Shown piece after piece: positions 19,201 through 29,733 of a stretch of 64,000 bases of DNA; position 1 is the first letter of the stretch; each line of letters begins with the position of its first letter. A program made the position numbers and the translations under genes. Source of the DNA: Daucus carota subsp. sativus (lineage: Eukaryota; Streptophyta; Magnoliopsida; Apiales; Apiaceae). The notes under the pieces are model-generated. The model worked only from the letters and a program-made list of their open reading frames with translations. It did not search any database and had not been told where the DNA came from. The stretch spans positions 28,010,610-28,074,609 of the forward strand of contig NC_030382.2 in NCBI RefSeq assembly GCF_001625215.2, read 5' to 3'.

Positions 19201-21669
19201 TTTGCATTAGCAAGTGTATGGCTCTTGTTTCTCTGTATTGGTGGTACAGCTTGTCTTGTGCCACTAGTTCACACTATTGCTCAAGCTTATCAAGAGGCAC
19301 TCAGTTCAGGATATATGTACGACAGCGAAGTTTCCGAAATTGACAATTTGGCAATATTGAACGGCATGCTCTTCATGGTGCTTGGGTCCATGATTGGCTA
19401 TCCAGTTGCGTTGGCTTCTGGTAACCATTTTGAACTTTTTTATGGTTACAAACCTAATTTTCTGTAGTGTAACTTGACTTATTGGACAGTAAAGTTTGAA
19501 CCACCTGATTGCTTTTAGAACACATGAAATGCAGCTGCAATTATTGCATCTTGCAGGTTTGATCATCTAGCCTGCACAATATAAGAAAGCCCATTGGACA
19601 TAGATCCAGTTTTTTCCTTCTTTGATTGAATAAGTTATATCTTTATTTCCATGCTGCCTTTAGATTTCATATAGCTACGAATTTCAATGAAGCTGTGCAT
19701 TCAATATAGGCAAAAGATTTATATATATTCTCACGGAGATTTTTCTGGACACCACTTTTCTGCCATTCAAATGAATCCATCTGTTGAGTCGTGAAAATAA
19801 TTAAAACTAACTAATTTATCTGCTATTACCCAATATAGTTCTGGGGATAATGCAGGATTTGAGCATAATGGACTTAATACATACTGTGCCTACATTAACA
19901 TACATTTTCTGTTTCCACGTTTATATTGCCTTACGCACCTTGTGTACTTGCGTACTAACTCACTTGTGCTTTAAGTAAATCGAAATATTAAATCACCAAT
20001 TTCTCATTTTACAGTAATATGAATTCTCTGTGTGATATTTATGTTTCTGGAAAACACAATATCAGAGATTTAATTAGGTCAGATGGTAAATTTCAGACCT
20101 AGTTGCATATGTTGTGACAAGGGCCTGTACATCTGAGGTGAAACATATATTGTGCCTCAAATGCTATTGTCTATTGTACACCTGTAGTGGCATATAGTGT
20201 GCGTTATTAAAATTTATAGTTACAGGATATTAATTAAGATATTAAATTACAGGATGTAATTTAAAAGCGGTGTTTGACTGTTTGCATAACATAACTATAT
20301 GCCCATAAGCATTTTCAAACAACTGCAAGGGGTGATAAAAAGCATTGCTTTTCAGGGAACAACTTAAACCTACTAAGTCTTTTTACAATAACTGGGGCTG
20401 GTTACGCTGTTGAATTATATAGAAGTATATAAAAGTGTGTTACGAATATCTGAAAAACCTTATTTAAGTATCAATTTTTACATAAAATTGCTGCAGTTGG
20501 AGCGCTTAAACGCCTATGGAAGAATGACTTGGTGGCACTTAAAGGGTCCTGCCCTAATTGTGGTGAGGAGGTCAGTTGATAAAGTTTGCCTCTGTGATTA
20601 ATTCAGCCTCGAGCATTATTATAAAGGAAAATGCTTCATGCACAAAATTGGGTACAAAATCTTTCACAAAATGACATGTGTTAAGTTTTGATTGGAATGG
20701 GCCCGCTGTATTTGCATTAATAGCACCAATTGAAACATTCCACCTCAATTGTCATGTCATTTTGTGCAAAATTTTGTACCCAATTTTGTGCATGTAGCAC
20801 TACTCTATTATAAATGTCCAATAATTGCATCAATTTTAGGTCTTGCCAATTTTTTTATTCAACTCTAGTGTTAGACCTTGAAGAGTAAATCATAATTTTC
20901 TTTAGGTATTTGCATTTGTGAGATCAAATCAGTCCAACAATGCACCCCATAGAGCAGATTGTCATGTATGTAATTGCTCGCTAGAATTTCGAACAAAGGT
21001 GGAGGTAATTATTGCACTTCTTCTTGCCTGTTTTTTTTGCTATCTATTTTTACTGCATGTTTTAGTTTTTAAGTATCATTATTATTAATGAGAGATCTAA
21101 TAGTCTATGTATTACTCTATATCGGCCTATGTACACACCAACGCAAATAGCGCAAATATAATGGACTAATTCATAATGGTAAAAAATAATTTAGCATAGA
21201 AGCACAAGTTTGGTAAGTAGAACAAGAGAGGGAAGAGTTGGTCCTGTGGGTATATATTTTTATATCTGTTGCCGTCTACTCAAAAATTAATCAGGGAAGA
21301 GTCATTCTTTAAGAAATGCACCAGAATCAGAAACACAGTAGTTGTCCACTAACTATATGTAAGCCATGTGATGAGGCATCATTTCGTTGGATTTTTCAAA
21401 ATTTAGGTTTATCTGTTGCCATGTGATGACTTTTTGCAGCAGTTTTAACTTATTTATTTTTGATGTAATCTACTAAATGATTGTAAATCATGTTTCTTAA
21501 CAATTATCAGCAACTGATATTCGCTTCCACAAACTGTATATGATTTTTGATGTGTTTGCTTCTTTTGGAATTTCATTTTCAGCAATCTATCACTAGTCCA
21601 GGAAGACAGTGGGTTTATGGTCGAATATACTTGAAAGGACAAAGAAATAGAAGCAGACTTCAAGTATAG
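16241..21669 (+). CDS. PGR5-like chloroplast membrane protein (PGRL family, probably PGRL2 type)
   Basis: Seven exons with GT-AG borders join in phase: 16241-16450, 16530-16592, 16687-16773, 19183-19420, 20497-20570, 20906-21004, 21583-21669, giving 285 residues. The Ser/Arg-rich N terminus fits a plastid transit peptide. Two hydrophobic segments lie at about 127-149 and 176-199. Paired cysteines C218/C221 (CPNC) and C243/C246 (CHVC), plus C50 and C108, match the redox-active and metal-type pairs of the PGRL family. Family knowledge: PGRL1 works with PGR5 in ferredoxin-dependent cyclic electron flow at the thylakoid, and PGRL2 influences PGR5 stability. Segments such as PLIVDDMFDRIELKLRWYGS fit the PGRL2-like branch as I recall it; PGRL1 itself differs here. 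Intron 3 is 2.4 kb long because of two MITEs. No TATA box is obvious. Confidence 0.85.
17326..17576. mobile_element. Stowaway MITE in intron 3 of the PGR5-like gene
   Basis: The ends CTCCCTCCATCCCTCTGA and GGGGGACAGAGGGAG are inverted repeats of the Tc1/mariner-derived Stowaway type, flanked by TA on both sides. Length 251 bp, no coding capacity. Confidence 0.85.
17726..18504. mobile_element. MITE with CATGGTTGTCATG ends in intron 3 of the PGR5-like gene
   Basis: The termini CATGGTTGTCATG and CATGACAACCATG are exact inverted repeats. Both ends carry repeated GTCGACTAGTC-like words (17742-17830, 18424-18480), a subterminal repeat design common in non-autonomous hAT elements. The 8-bp flanks match at only five positions, so the insertion is old or the superfamily call is wrong. 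Confidence 0.65.
20632..20799. mobile_element. Short foldback MITE in intron 5 of the PGR5-like gene
   Basis: The ends TGCTTCATGCACAAAATTGG and its near inverse pair over about 42 bases, leaving a loop of only about 80 bases. The RNA would form a long hairpin. No clear target duplication is visible. Confidence 0.7.
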
Positions 21670-22281
21670 AGTGTATAGTCTGATAAAACAACTTTTTGAG
21701 CTGGGTGGACAAATGTTCCATTACTGTCATGGGGGTGTGAATGTTTTCCCACAGGTATTAGCAGTGGGTGAATGGTCTATAAATATACTTGTAAAGAGCA
21801 AGCAGTAGAAGCAGCGTCACATATGGATATGAGTTGGATAAATCATCATGTTGTACGCTGGATTAATCAATGTTAATTAATGGAAATTTAAGTTGAATTG
21901 AAAGAGTATGCGTAGGGGCAGAATATTATTTCATTGTAATTTTTCTTTTTCACAGAAGCTGTATAACCTCAACAATTGAATACTTCAAGCTGACTCGGAT
22001 TTTCAGAAATCGTATTATTGCTATATTCATGATTTTCCAAAATACAGAGGAATTAAATTTTATTTTTCTTTTCAGTTTGAAATTATATATTCAATTACTT
22101 TTCGGTTAGTGGGACTTTAAATATATATATATATATTTTATTCGTGTAATTGCGTGAAAAATAAAATTATTTGCAACTCACGTGGAATTAATATGATTAC
22201 GTGATTAATTGTTATAGTGTTTTATATGATGTAATATTCTTCTTAAAAATTTCAAAATTATCTTTCAACTTTAAAATTCAA
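21670..22281. other. 3' flank of the PGR5-like gene and AT-rich intergenic DNA
   Basis: The region after the stop codon contains a partial repeat of the last exon's surroundings: TATACTTGAAAGGACAA with AGAAGC before the stop (about 21626-21657) and TATACTTGTAAAGAGCAAGC with AGAAGC after it (about 21783-21814). This suggests a small local duplication. The rest is AT-rich with nothing recognised. Confidence 0.4.
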
Positions 22282-23700
22282 CTGGTCGAGAAGCAGCGTG
22301 TTGCGGCGGATTATAAAAAATTATATTAATATTTATAAAATAAAATAAATTTGCGGCAGCCTATAAAAATTATATTAATGATTCAAAATTAGTATTTATA
22401 GAATAAAATAAATTTTATATTATAAACATCTCGATGTAATACCAATATTAATATATAAAATTGCAAAATTGGACTATAATTCATGAGTGAAAAAATGAAA
22501 ATAAAAATCAGGATGTAATTAACGATTCTAAGCACGACAATTTTAGTTGTGTTTAACATAGATGCTTAAAAGTCTAAAAGATATTGAGATGCAATTTTGA
22601 AACCATCCCTAATTTTAATTGGGATAGACATTATGTTGTAGTTGTACGAACATTAATCATCTCAGGACGTATGAACTCCAATCTATTCACGGATTTATTA
22701 GTAATTCCTTCCTTTTTTGGATTGGTTTTCTGCAAAAATATCAATTTAAATCCATGAGATCGTAGTCTATAACTACCCTTGCTTGCAAGTTGCAAAAAAC
22801 TTTATTTTTTTGATACTGTATAAACAGCATTCACTTAAAAGGTGCTTGAACCGAGCAAACAGATATTGTGGAAGTATTGCATGAATAATCTTTTCCTGTA
22901 TACAAAGTAAATTATATAAAAATTAACAACAACAAACATGTGCGATGAACAAAACAAACATTATAAAAAAATAACGAACAAACATATATGCCTAACAGTT
23001 AATTTATTGATCTTTTCATCCATCAATATCATGTCAAGACTATATTATTCTCCTGTGTTTAGATTTGCTGACTCCCACATTTGACAAACTCTTACTCTTA
23101 TCAGCTAATCATCTCTATCTCTATCATCATTCAAAAAATCTAGTATAAACATCTAAAATAGTGTAACTCATTATTATATTAGATGGTGAAGACAAATAAG
23201 CTCAAAAAAAATTGTGTGTGTTAAATTTTATGATGTCTGACCTCAATTTATTGGGGGTTGATTTGAGAAGAGACTGCCAAAGATACTTTTTATTTTTAAA
23301 ATACACCTTTTCAAAAAATATGATGATAATTTCAAATTCCGATTTGATTTTGATTCAATTATAGGATTTGATTTGTGAAGGGATTACTTATCAAAAATAT
23401 TTTTTGTTTTTGATATACACCTTTTCTAAAAATATGATCATAGTTTCAAATTCTGATTTGATTTTACTATTTTGAAAAAGATAGTTCTGAAACTTTCTTC
23501 CAGTATATCCGAAACTAAAAAAGACAATTTTTATTTTTGATATTTTTTCATCCAAAAATTTCAGAGAATTAGAAAAATAGAACAGAGCTCTCAGAGAGGC
23601 GCCACCTACCAAAATTTCAAAAAATTAGAAAAATGGAACAGAGCTCTCAGAGAGGCGCCACCTAAACGACCCATGTTTCTTGTTTATATAAGTATATTGA
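22282..23700 (-). mobile_element. Non-autonomous Helitron, older copy
   Basis: On the minus strand it starts TCAATATACTTATATAAAC (TC at 23700-23699) and ends near 22282 with the remains of a GC hairpin and a CTAG-like terminus changed to CCAG. It shares many internal segments with 39915-41454, for example GATAGACATTATGTTGTAGT against GATAAACATTATGTTCTAGT. A short segment with AGAACAGAGCTCTCAGAGAGG is present twice (about 23578-23600 and 23634-23656). No RepHel protein is encoded. Confidence 0.7.
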
Positions 23701-23889
23701 TTGATTGTTGTTTATTGTACAAATTATTTTATTCGAAGTTAAATGATAAAAATATTGAAATTATGATATTATATGTCTTGAATAATTTAAACATTTAAAA
23801 AACTACAAATAATTATTTAAATTAAGTGCAAATAAAATAAATTATATTCAAATAATGACATCCAACAATACTGAACATGAACATCTCTA

Positions 23890-25362
23890 CTTGTAAGGAT
23901 CTGTGGACTGCTTTAGGACCTATAGAGGGTTTTAACGACGAACAAGCCCATCATGGCAGGGGTGCAATCTGCTTGTATTCAGGCTGTCAAGGAAGAGTGA
24001 GAAAAGATACATATTGAAACCACTGATCGTAATGTGTATGACATGATCCGCATGCAAGATCATTTTGGGCTTCAAGAACACCAGTTTGAAGTCTATAGTC
24101 CGTTCAATGAACTCTACGCAAATCACTTCAAAGATGGCTCCACTGTTGTTTGTGTTTCGTGTGTACCTGTGCACATGAACAGCTCTGCGGAGTATTTGGC
24201 TGCATATAGCATGCTGAATATAGGGGTGTGCACGGGTCGGTTCGGCTTGGTTTCTACCTAAAACCGTTACCGAACCGTGTATTTCGTTTCGGTTTGGTTT
24301 TTAGGTAGAAACCGTGACCGAACCGTTTAGAACGGGTTTTTCGGTTCGGTTAACCGTTGGTCGGTTTCGGTTTTTTCCGGTTTTTATATGATTAGAAATT
24401 AGTATACAAATTTTTATCATTATTAATTTTAGAAAAATATTGATATACTTATAATATCAATTTCTCTTACTAAACTATATGATTAATATATTGTAGCACA
24501 TATATATAATATGTTATATATAATAATATATAATAAATATTATATTTTAATTATATATTATATAAATGGTTCAGTTTTTCGGTTCAGTTTTAGGGGTAAA
24601 ATCGTAACCGTTACCAAACCGTTATATCGGTTCGTTTCGGTTACGGTTTTTTTCGATTTGGTTTTTCGATTTTTTCGGCTCGGTTTCGGTTTTTTTGCTC
24701 ACCTTAGCAGAACATGTCTTGCTTTGCTGAAACTAAGGCCAAGGTGGGTGACCTGGCCTACTATTTAGAAAGGGACATGGGACGAGTTTTGTCTTTTCCC
24801 ATCCAAGAAACTGCTCTGAATTTGGGAGAGGAAGAAGTGATTGATGACTCTTCTCCAAAACCCTCGAAAAAGAGAAAGCTGGATGTGCTTGACTATGCTG
24901 AGGACACTTCAAATGACGTGTTTAGGTCTCTCAAGACTGGCTGGGCTGCCGTGGCAGCTGATAAAGAAAAACAAAAGTTTTTTGAAGGAATGGCTTTTAA
25001 CAACAATGGGGCCTTCTCGTCTGATGCCATTTGAATCATGGATGAGGGATTGCTAGGGGAGTTTTCTAGCCTTTTCCAACAGAAAGTGGTTGATTTGGGT
25101 GCCCTTGTAAGGAAGGGCGTGTTAGCTTGTGACCTACTCCATCATGTTACATATGGTATTTTGAACGAGCCTTCTCACTTGGAACTGCTGGACAAACTCA
25201 TCTTTGGCAGTCGCGAGTTTATCAATTTGGATGAAGTGCTGCTAGCCCTGGGATTCCCTCTTAAATTCACCCCCAGGCTCAATGGCCCAAACAAGAAGCC
25301 TCCAGTGGACTCATCCCTCCCCTCCTCTTCCTCTCAGGTACCTAACCCTTCCTCAATCTAGT
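23890..25362 (+). pseudogene. Unrecognised decayed coding region split by a MITE
   Basis: Coding-like text appears in several plus-strand frames: 24034-24220 (DHFGLQEHQFEVYSPFNELY), 24714-25034 (KAKVGDLAYYLERDMGRV, then a Lys-rich KPSKKRKLD patch that could be a nuclear signal) and 25038-25361 (EGLLGEFSSLFQQKVVDLG). Frame changes and stops occur at about 23998, within the MITE, and at 25032. I do not recognise the family. Candidates are an extra ORF of a retrotransposon or a captured host gene. The middle part is acidic with a basic patch; the C-terminal part is helical-looking with a Ser/Pro tail. Confidence 0.45.
24221..24706. mobile_element. hAT-type MITE inside the unrecognised pseudogene
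   Basis: The left end TAGGGGTGTGCACGGG and the inverted right end TAAGGTGAGC are hAT-like. The flanking octamers GCTGAATA (24213-24220) and GCAGAACA (24707-24714) agree at six of eight positions. Both ends are filled with GGTTCGGTTT-like repeats. Confidence 0.7.
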
Positions 25363-26203
25363 AATAGTTCTGGTAGCGGTCCAGGGCAATATCGGATTTT
25401 CTTGCTCTCCTCTTTTTAGTATGCTTTGTAATCTCTTTTGTGAGGTCTTTATTGTGCTATGTAGGGGTGAGCAAAAAACCGAATAAATCCGAAACCGAAA
25501 TCGAAACCGCTAAAAACCCCTATAAACCGATCCGTATAAAATCGAACCAAAACCGAAAATTTAAAAATCGAACCCGAAACCGATTATTCGGTTCCGGTTA
25601 TAGTTAGGAACCGATCCGCAAAAAACCGAACCGATCCGATTTTTAAAATAATTATAATATTTATATAATATTTATAGTTTATATAGAAAATTAAATAGCA
25701 ATGCTTACAATCTCCATGAATAATTTGTTACTTTCATGTTGAGGGTCAAGACCGAGTTAGTTCCTTTTTCCAGGAATAATACTGAGAGCACTAGGTAGTT
25801 AGACTATTGCGGCATATACTTCACTAGATAATTTAGCCATAATTTAGCTAGTGTTCCAAAAAGAAGTTTCAACACCTAGACATTGATGAAGATTAACCTG
25901 TAACTTGCTTGATTTAGTGTTTGGTTTGCAAAATGTAATAGGCGACATAGCAGGCAAACAACATGCATCCGTGGTCCCATCATAAAATGATGAATTTTGT
26001 GGCATTCTTCGGTGTATTTTAAGTTTTTTGAAATTCCATCATAATCAATGGGATTTTGAAGCATTGTACTTAAATCCTATAAACTCTGCGATATTTTATC
26101 AAGAATATACACAAAATCAAAATCACATACAATCCATTAAAATCCATGAACTAAAAACAATCCATTAAAATCCCAATCGAATACACCCCCGTAAATTGGT
26201 ATT

Positions 26204-27255
26204 TGTTAGGAATCAATAATTTTTGATGATAACATAAACATTTTGTAACATGTCTTACTTAGAATCTTTATCAAATTTCAGTTGTAATTGTTATATCTCT
26301 TATCTTTGGGAATTATCAACGGATGGGTAGAATAGGATGGCTAATTGTAAATATCCAATGCCATGTAATTTTATCTAAGTGAAGGATATTCAACTGATAA
26401 GATGTAACTATTCAACTGATGATGACTGGATGATGTTTCAACTGATGAAAATCAAGCATTCAACTGAAGACAAAGTATTCAACTGATGATGCTAAGGAAT
26501 TCAACTGATGAAAATCAAGCATTCAACTGAAGACAAAGTATTCAACTGATGATGCTAAGAAATTCAACTGATGAGATTGGAACAACATTCAACTGATGAA
26601 GTTTGTAATTCGTTCAACTGATGAGCCCAGCACATCATTCAACTGATGAAGTCAAGAGCAGTTGAAAGTAACCAGAATTCTCAACTGATGAAGCAAAGAG
26701 CAGTTGAAAGTGACTAGAGCTTAAGTCTGACAAATCACATGGATCGAATTACACTAAAATAGACATGGAAGCCTAATTAGGAAAATAAAGAAGAAGCAGA
26801 AACATACTTATCTCATGCAGTGCAATCTGGATCAAATCAAGATGATGGTCAAAGATGAAGACATCTCAGAAAGCATGCATAAGACAAAGTTGTGCAGCAT
26901 TGTTTTTAGATTAGAGTGCATTTTGTAATCTAGCTAAAAGCTTTGTAAAACTTGGAGTATATAACCAAGTTAGAAGCATCAGTTGAACTTGTTCAAATTA
27001 CTTGAGAGAAAAATCTGAGAGTTAGAACTTGTTTGAGTGATGAACCAGCAGCTGTGCGAATTGTAATCAATCCACAGATTCTTCTATATAAAATCTCACG
27101 GGTGGATCATTCAATCCACCCGTATTTTTAAATACTTGGTGTTTCCGGTTTTACTGTGATTAAGTGTATTGTTTCTTAAATCTCTTAATTTGTAAAAGAT
27201 TGTATTCAACCCCCCCCCCTTCTACAATCTTTCTCTTAGTTGGTGTAAAATAACA
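26204..27255 (+). repeat. 5' LTR of the Copia element
   Basis: The 1052-bp LTR contains about fifteen copies of TCAACTGATGA or close variants between 26389 and 26985, in both orientations. It ends with a run of ten C's near 27210-27219, a pyrimidine run and TAACA. Confidence 0.95.
26437..26562 (+). repeat. Two tandem 63-bp units in the Copia 5' LTR
   Basis: Units 26437-26499 and 26500-26562 differ at one base. Each unit holds three TTCAACTGA words spaced by 22, 19 and 22 bases. The same pair is at 38784-38909 in the 3' LTR. Confidence 0.9.
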
Positions 27256-27257
27256 AT

Positions 27258-27269
27258 TGGTATCAGAGC
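27258..27269 (+). other. Primer-binding site of the Copia element
   Basis: TGGTATCAGAGC lies two bases after the LTR and is the standard complement of the 3' end of plant initiator tRNA-Met. Confidence 0.95.
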
Positions 27270-27315
27270 GAGGTTCCCAACAAACAGGGAAAAAGATCAA
27301 CACTGCTAAAGAAAG

Positions 27316-29733
27316 ATGGGAAAGAAGGATGCTGGAGTGAAGATTCCTGTACTTGACAAAGACAACTATTTTCACTGGAAAGTGAGAATGCATCTGCATC
27401 TGTTGTCCATTGATGAAAGCTATGTGAACTGCATTGAAAAAGGACCTCATGTCCCCATGAAGGTCTGCACAAGTATGGGAGCTGATGGTGAAGACATAGT
27501 AGGTAAGATGATTCCAAAACCTATCCATGAATATTCTCAAGAAGATACTGAAGAAGTGCACAAGGACAAGAAAACCATGAACCTTCTGTTCAATGGTTTG
27601 GATCAAGAAATGATTGATAGTGTTATCAGTTGCACAAGTGCCAAAGAAGTTTGGGACACCATCAGGACCATCTGTGAAGGGAATGAGCAAGTAAGAGAGA
27701 ACAAAATGCAGCTTCTGATTCAACAATATGAGTCATTCCATTTCAAGGCTGGTGAAAGTTTGAGTGATACTTTTAACAGATTTCAAAAACTGTTAAATGG
27801 TCTAAAACTCTTTGGAAGAGTATATCAAGTTAAGGATTCAAACTTGAAATTCTTAAGAGCTCTTCCCAAAGAATGGAAACCCATGACAGTCTCTCTCAGA
27901 CATACACAAGAATTTAAAGACTATACTCTAGAGAGACTGCATGGAACCATAAAAACTTATGAGCTTGAAATGGAGCAAGATGAAGAGATTGAGAAAAGCC
28001 AAAAGAAAGGGCATTCATCTGTGGCTCTAGTTGCATCTCTAGAGGATACTGTCAAGGACAAGGGAAAGTCTCAAGTTGAAGAAACTGAGAAGTTGGTCAA
28101 AGAGGAAAGCTCAGAGTCAAGCAAAGGAAAAAGAAAAGAGAAAGATGTAGCTGATTCTGGTGAAGAAAGTGATGGAATTGATGAGCATCTAGCCTTCCTG
28201 TCAAGAAGATTCTCCAAACTGAAATTCAAAAAGAATTTTAATTCTGCAAAATCATTTAAAGGCAATCCCAAGTCTGATAGAAGCATGGTAGATAGATCAA
28301 AATTCAAGTGCTTCAATTGTGGGAATGCAGGTCACTTTGCTAATGAGTGCAGAAAGCCTAAAGTTGAGAAGAAGTCAAGTGAAAACATTGACTACAAAAA
28401 GAAATATTATGAACTTCTCAAACAAAAGGAAAGGGCATTCATCACAAAGGATGATTGGGCAGCTGGAGATGATTCTGATGAAGAGGAGGAGTTTGTCAAT
28501 CTAGCTCTAATGGCCAACTCCACAGATCAAGAAGAAAACACTGGAAGCAGTAGTCAGGTATTCACTACAAACCTAGTTGAGTTAACTAAAGATGAATGCA
28601 ATGCTACCATTAATGAAATGTCTACAGAATTGTATCATTTGCATGTTTCTTTAAAATCTCTCACTAAGGAAAACAGTAGAATTAAGGAAGCTAACACCTT
28701 TCTTAGTGAGAGAAACAGTGCCTTAGAAGCTCAATTTATTGAGTTTGAGAAGCTGAAAATTAAGTGTCAGACAGCCAAGGATGATCTCTTGGTTGTTCTG
28801 AAAAGAGAAGAGATCATAAGAAAGCAGCTTGATAAGGAACAAGAGATTATTGCCAAATGGAAATCTGGAAGAGATGCTTCCACCAATATCATTAACATGC
28901 AAGGTAGAGAGACCTTTGTAGAGAATGAATGGAAGAGGAATAAGAAAGTGCTTGAGGTATCTGAGAACAGTTCAAGTGATGAGAACACTGATGATGATCA
29001 TCAGTTGAAAAGCAAAGTCTCAACTGATGAGAGTCATCAGTTGAACAAAAACTCATCAGTTGACAAGAATGTTCTCAAGAAGCTTAACAAGAAATATGGT
29101 CCTGTTAAAAAGAATTTTGTTAAAGGTGAGAATAGTTCTTCTGAGACCAGTGATAGTTTTAATAACACTCTTAATTCCAGTAACAAGAACAAGAAGAAGT
29201 TGGATACTAGTGAGCATAAATCTGAGGAGACTAAAAAGAAGAAAGGAAATAGAAATGGCAAAATAGGAGTTAACAAGCACACCAATTACACTCCCAATGC
29301 TAGTGCTCTTAGGAAAACCTGCAGTAAGTGTGGTAGTGTAAATCATTTATCTGCTAATTGTAAAACTGTGATTGCTCCTAATTTATCTTTGCCTATTCCT
29401 ATGTTATCTGTTCCTCACATGAATTTATCTGCTATGAATATGATGCCTGGTTTATTGCCTCACAATCCTTATTCTCAGCCTAACATGCCATATATGTTCA
29501 ATCCTTATTTTAATGCCTTTAACATGCCTCAATTTCATTCAAATTTGCATGGAATGAACAATATATGCATGCCTCAAAGGCCTGTGTTTGAAAACAGAGT
29601 TGATGTTCCAATTTCTCAACTAAAACCAAAGATTGAACCAATTCAATCCAAGGAAAAAGTTGAGAAAGTGGAAAAGACTGCTAAGACTAACAAATCTGGA
29701 CCCAAAGCAATTTGGGTACCAAAATCAACTTGA
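27316..29733 (+). CDS. Copia gag polyprotein
   Basis: The 805-residue frame starts with ATG 46 bases after the primer site. Residues about 10-230 form the Copia Gag/UBN2 domain (VLDKDNYFHWKVRMHLHL, AKEVWDTIRTICEG, ALPKEWKPMTVSL). A CCHC zinc knuckle is at 332-345 and a second at about 669-682, an unusual distance apart. Between them is a long Lys/Glu-rich coiled-coil-like stretch and then a Ser/Asp-rich linker, where TCAACTGATGA is read in three frames as STD, HQL and SVD. The tail is Met/Pro/Asn-rich. The frame ends at a TGA, while protease begins in a +1 frame overlapping by about 100 bases. Whether that shift is programmed or a lesion is not clear. Confidence 0.9.
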   Translation: MGKKDAGVKIPVLDKDNYFHWKVRMHLHLLSIDESYVNCIEKGPHVPMKVCTSMGADGEDIVGKMIPKPIHEYSQEDTEEVHKDKKTMNLLFNGLDQEMIDSVISCTSAKEVWDTIRTICEGNEQVRENKMQLLIQQYESFHFKAGESLSDTFNRFQKLLNGLKLFGRVYQVKDSNLKFLRALPKEWKPMTVSLRHTQEFKDYTLERLHGTIKTYELEMEQDEEIEKSQKKGHSSVALVASLEDTVKDKGKSQVEETEKLVKEESSESSKGKRKEKDVADSGEESDGIDEHLAFLSRRFSKLKFKKNFNSAKSFKGNPKSDRSMVDRSKFKCFNCGNAGHFANECRKPKVEKKSSENIDYKKKYYELLKQKERAFITKDDWAAGDDSDEEEEFVNLALMANSTDQEENTGSSSQVFTTNLVELTKDECNATINEMSTELYHLHVSLKSLTKENSRIKEANTFLSERNSALEAQFIEFEKLKIKCQTAKDDLLVVLKREEIIRKQLDKEQEIIAKWKSGRDASTNIINMQGRETFVENEWKRNKKVLEVSENSSSDENTDDDHQLKSKVSTDESHQLNKNSSVDKNVLKKLNKKYGPVKKNFVKGENSSSETSDSFNNTLNSSNKNKKKLDTSEHKSEETKKKKGNRNGKIGVNKHTNYTPNASALRKTCSKCGSVNHLSANCKTVIAPNLSLPIPMLSVPHMNLSAMNMMPGLLPHNPYSQPNMPYMFNPYFNAFNMPQFHSNLHGMNNICMPQRPVFENRVDVPISQLKPKIEPIQSKEKVEKVEKTAKTNKSGPKAIWVPKST

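Noticed and set aside
26389..26720. Regularly spaced repeats in the Copia LTR resembling a CRISPR array
   Set aside because: The spacing is short and uneven, both orientations occur, the units are in an LTR, and the DNA is a plant nuclear genome.
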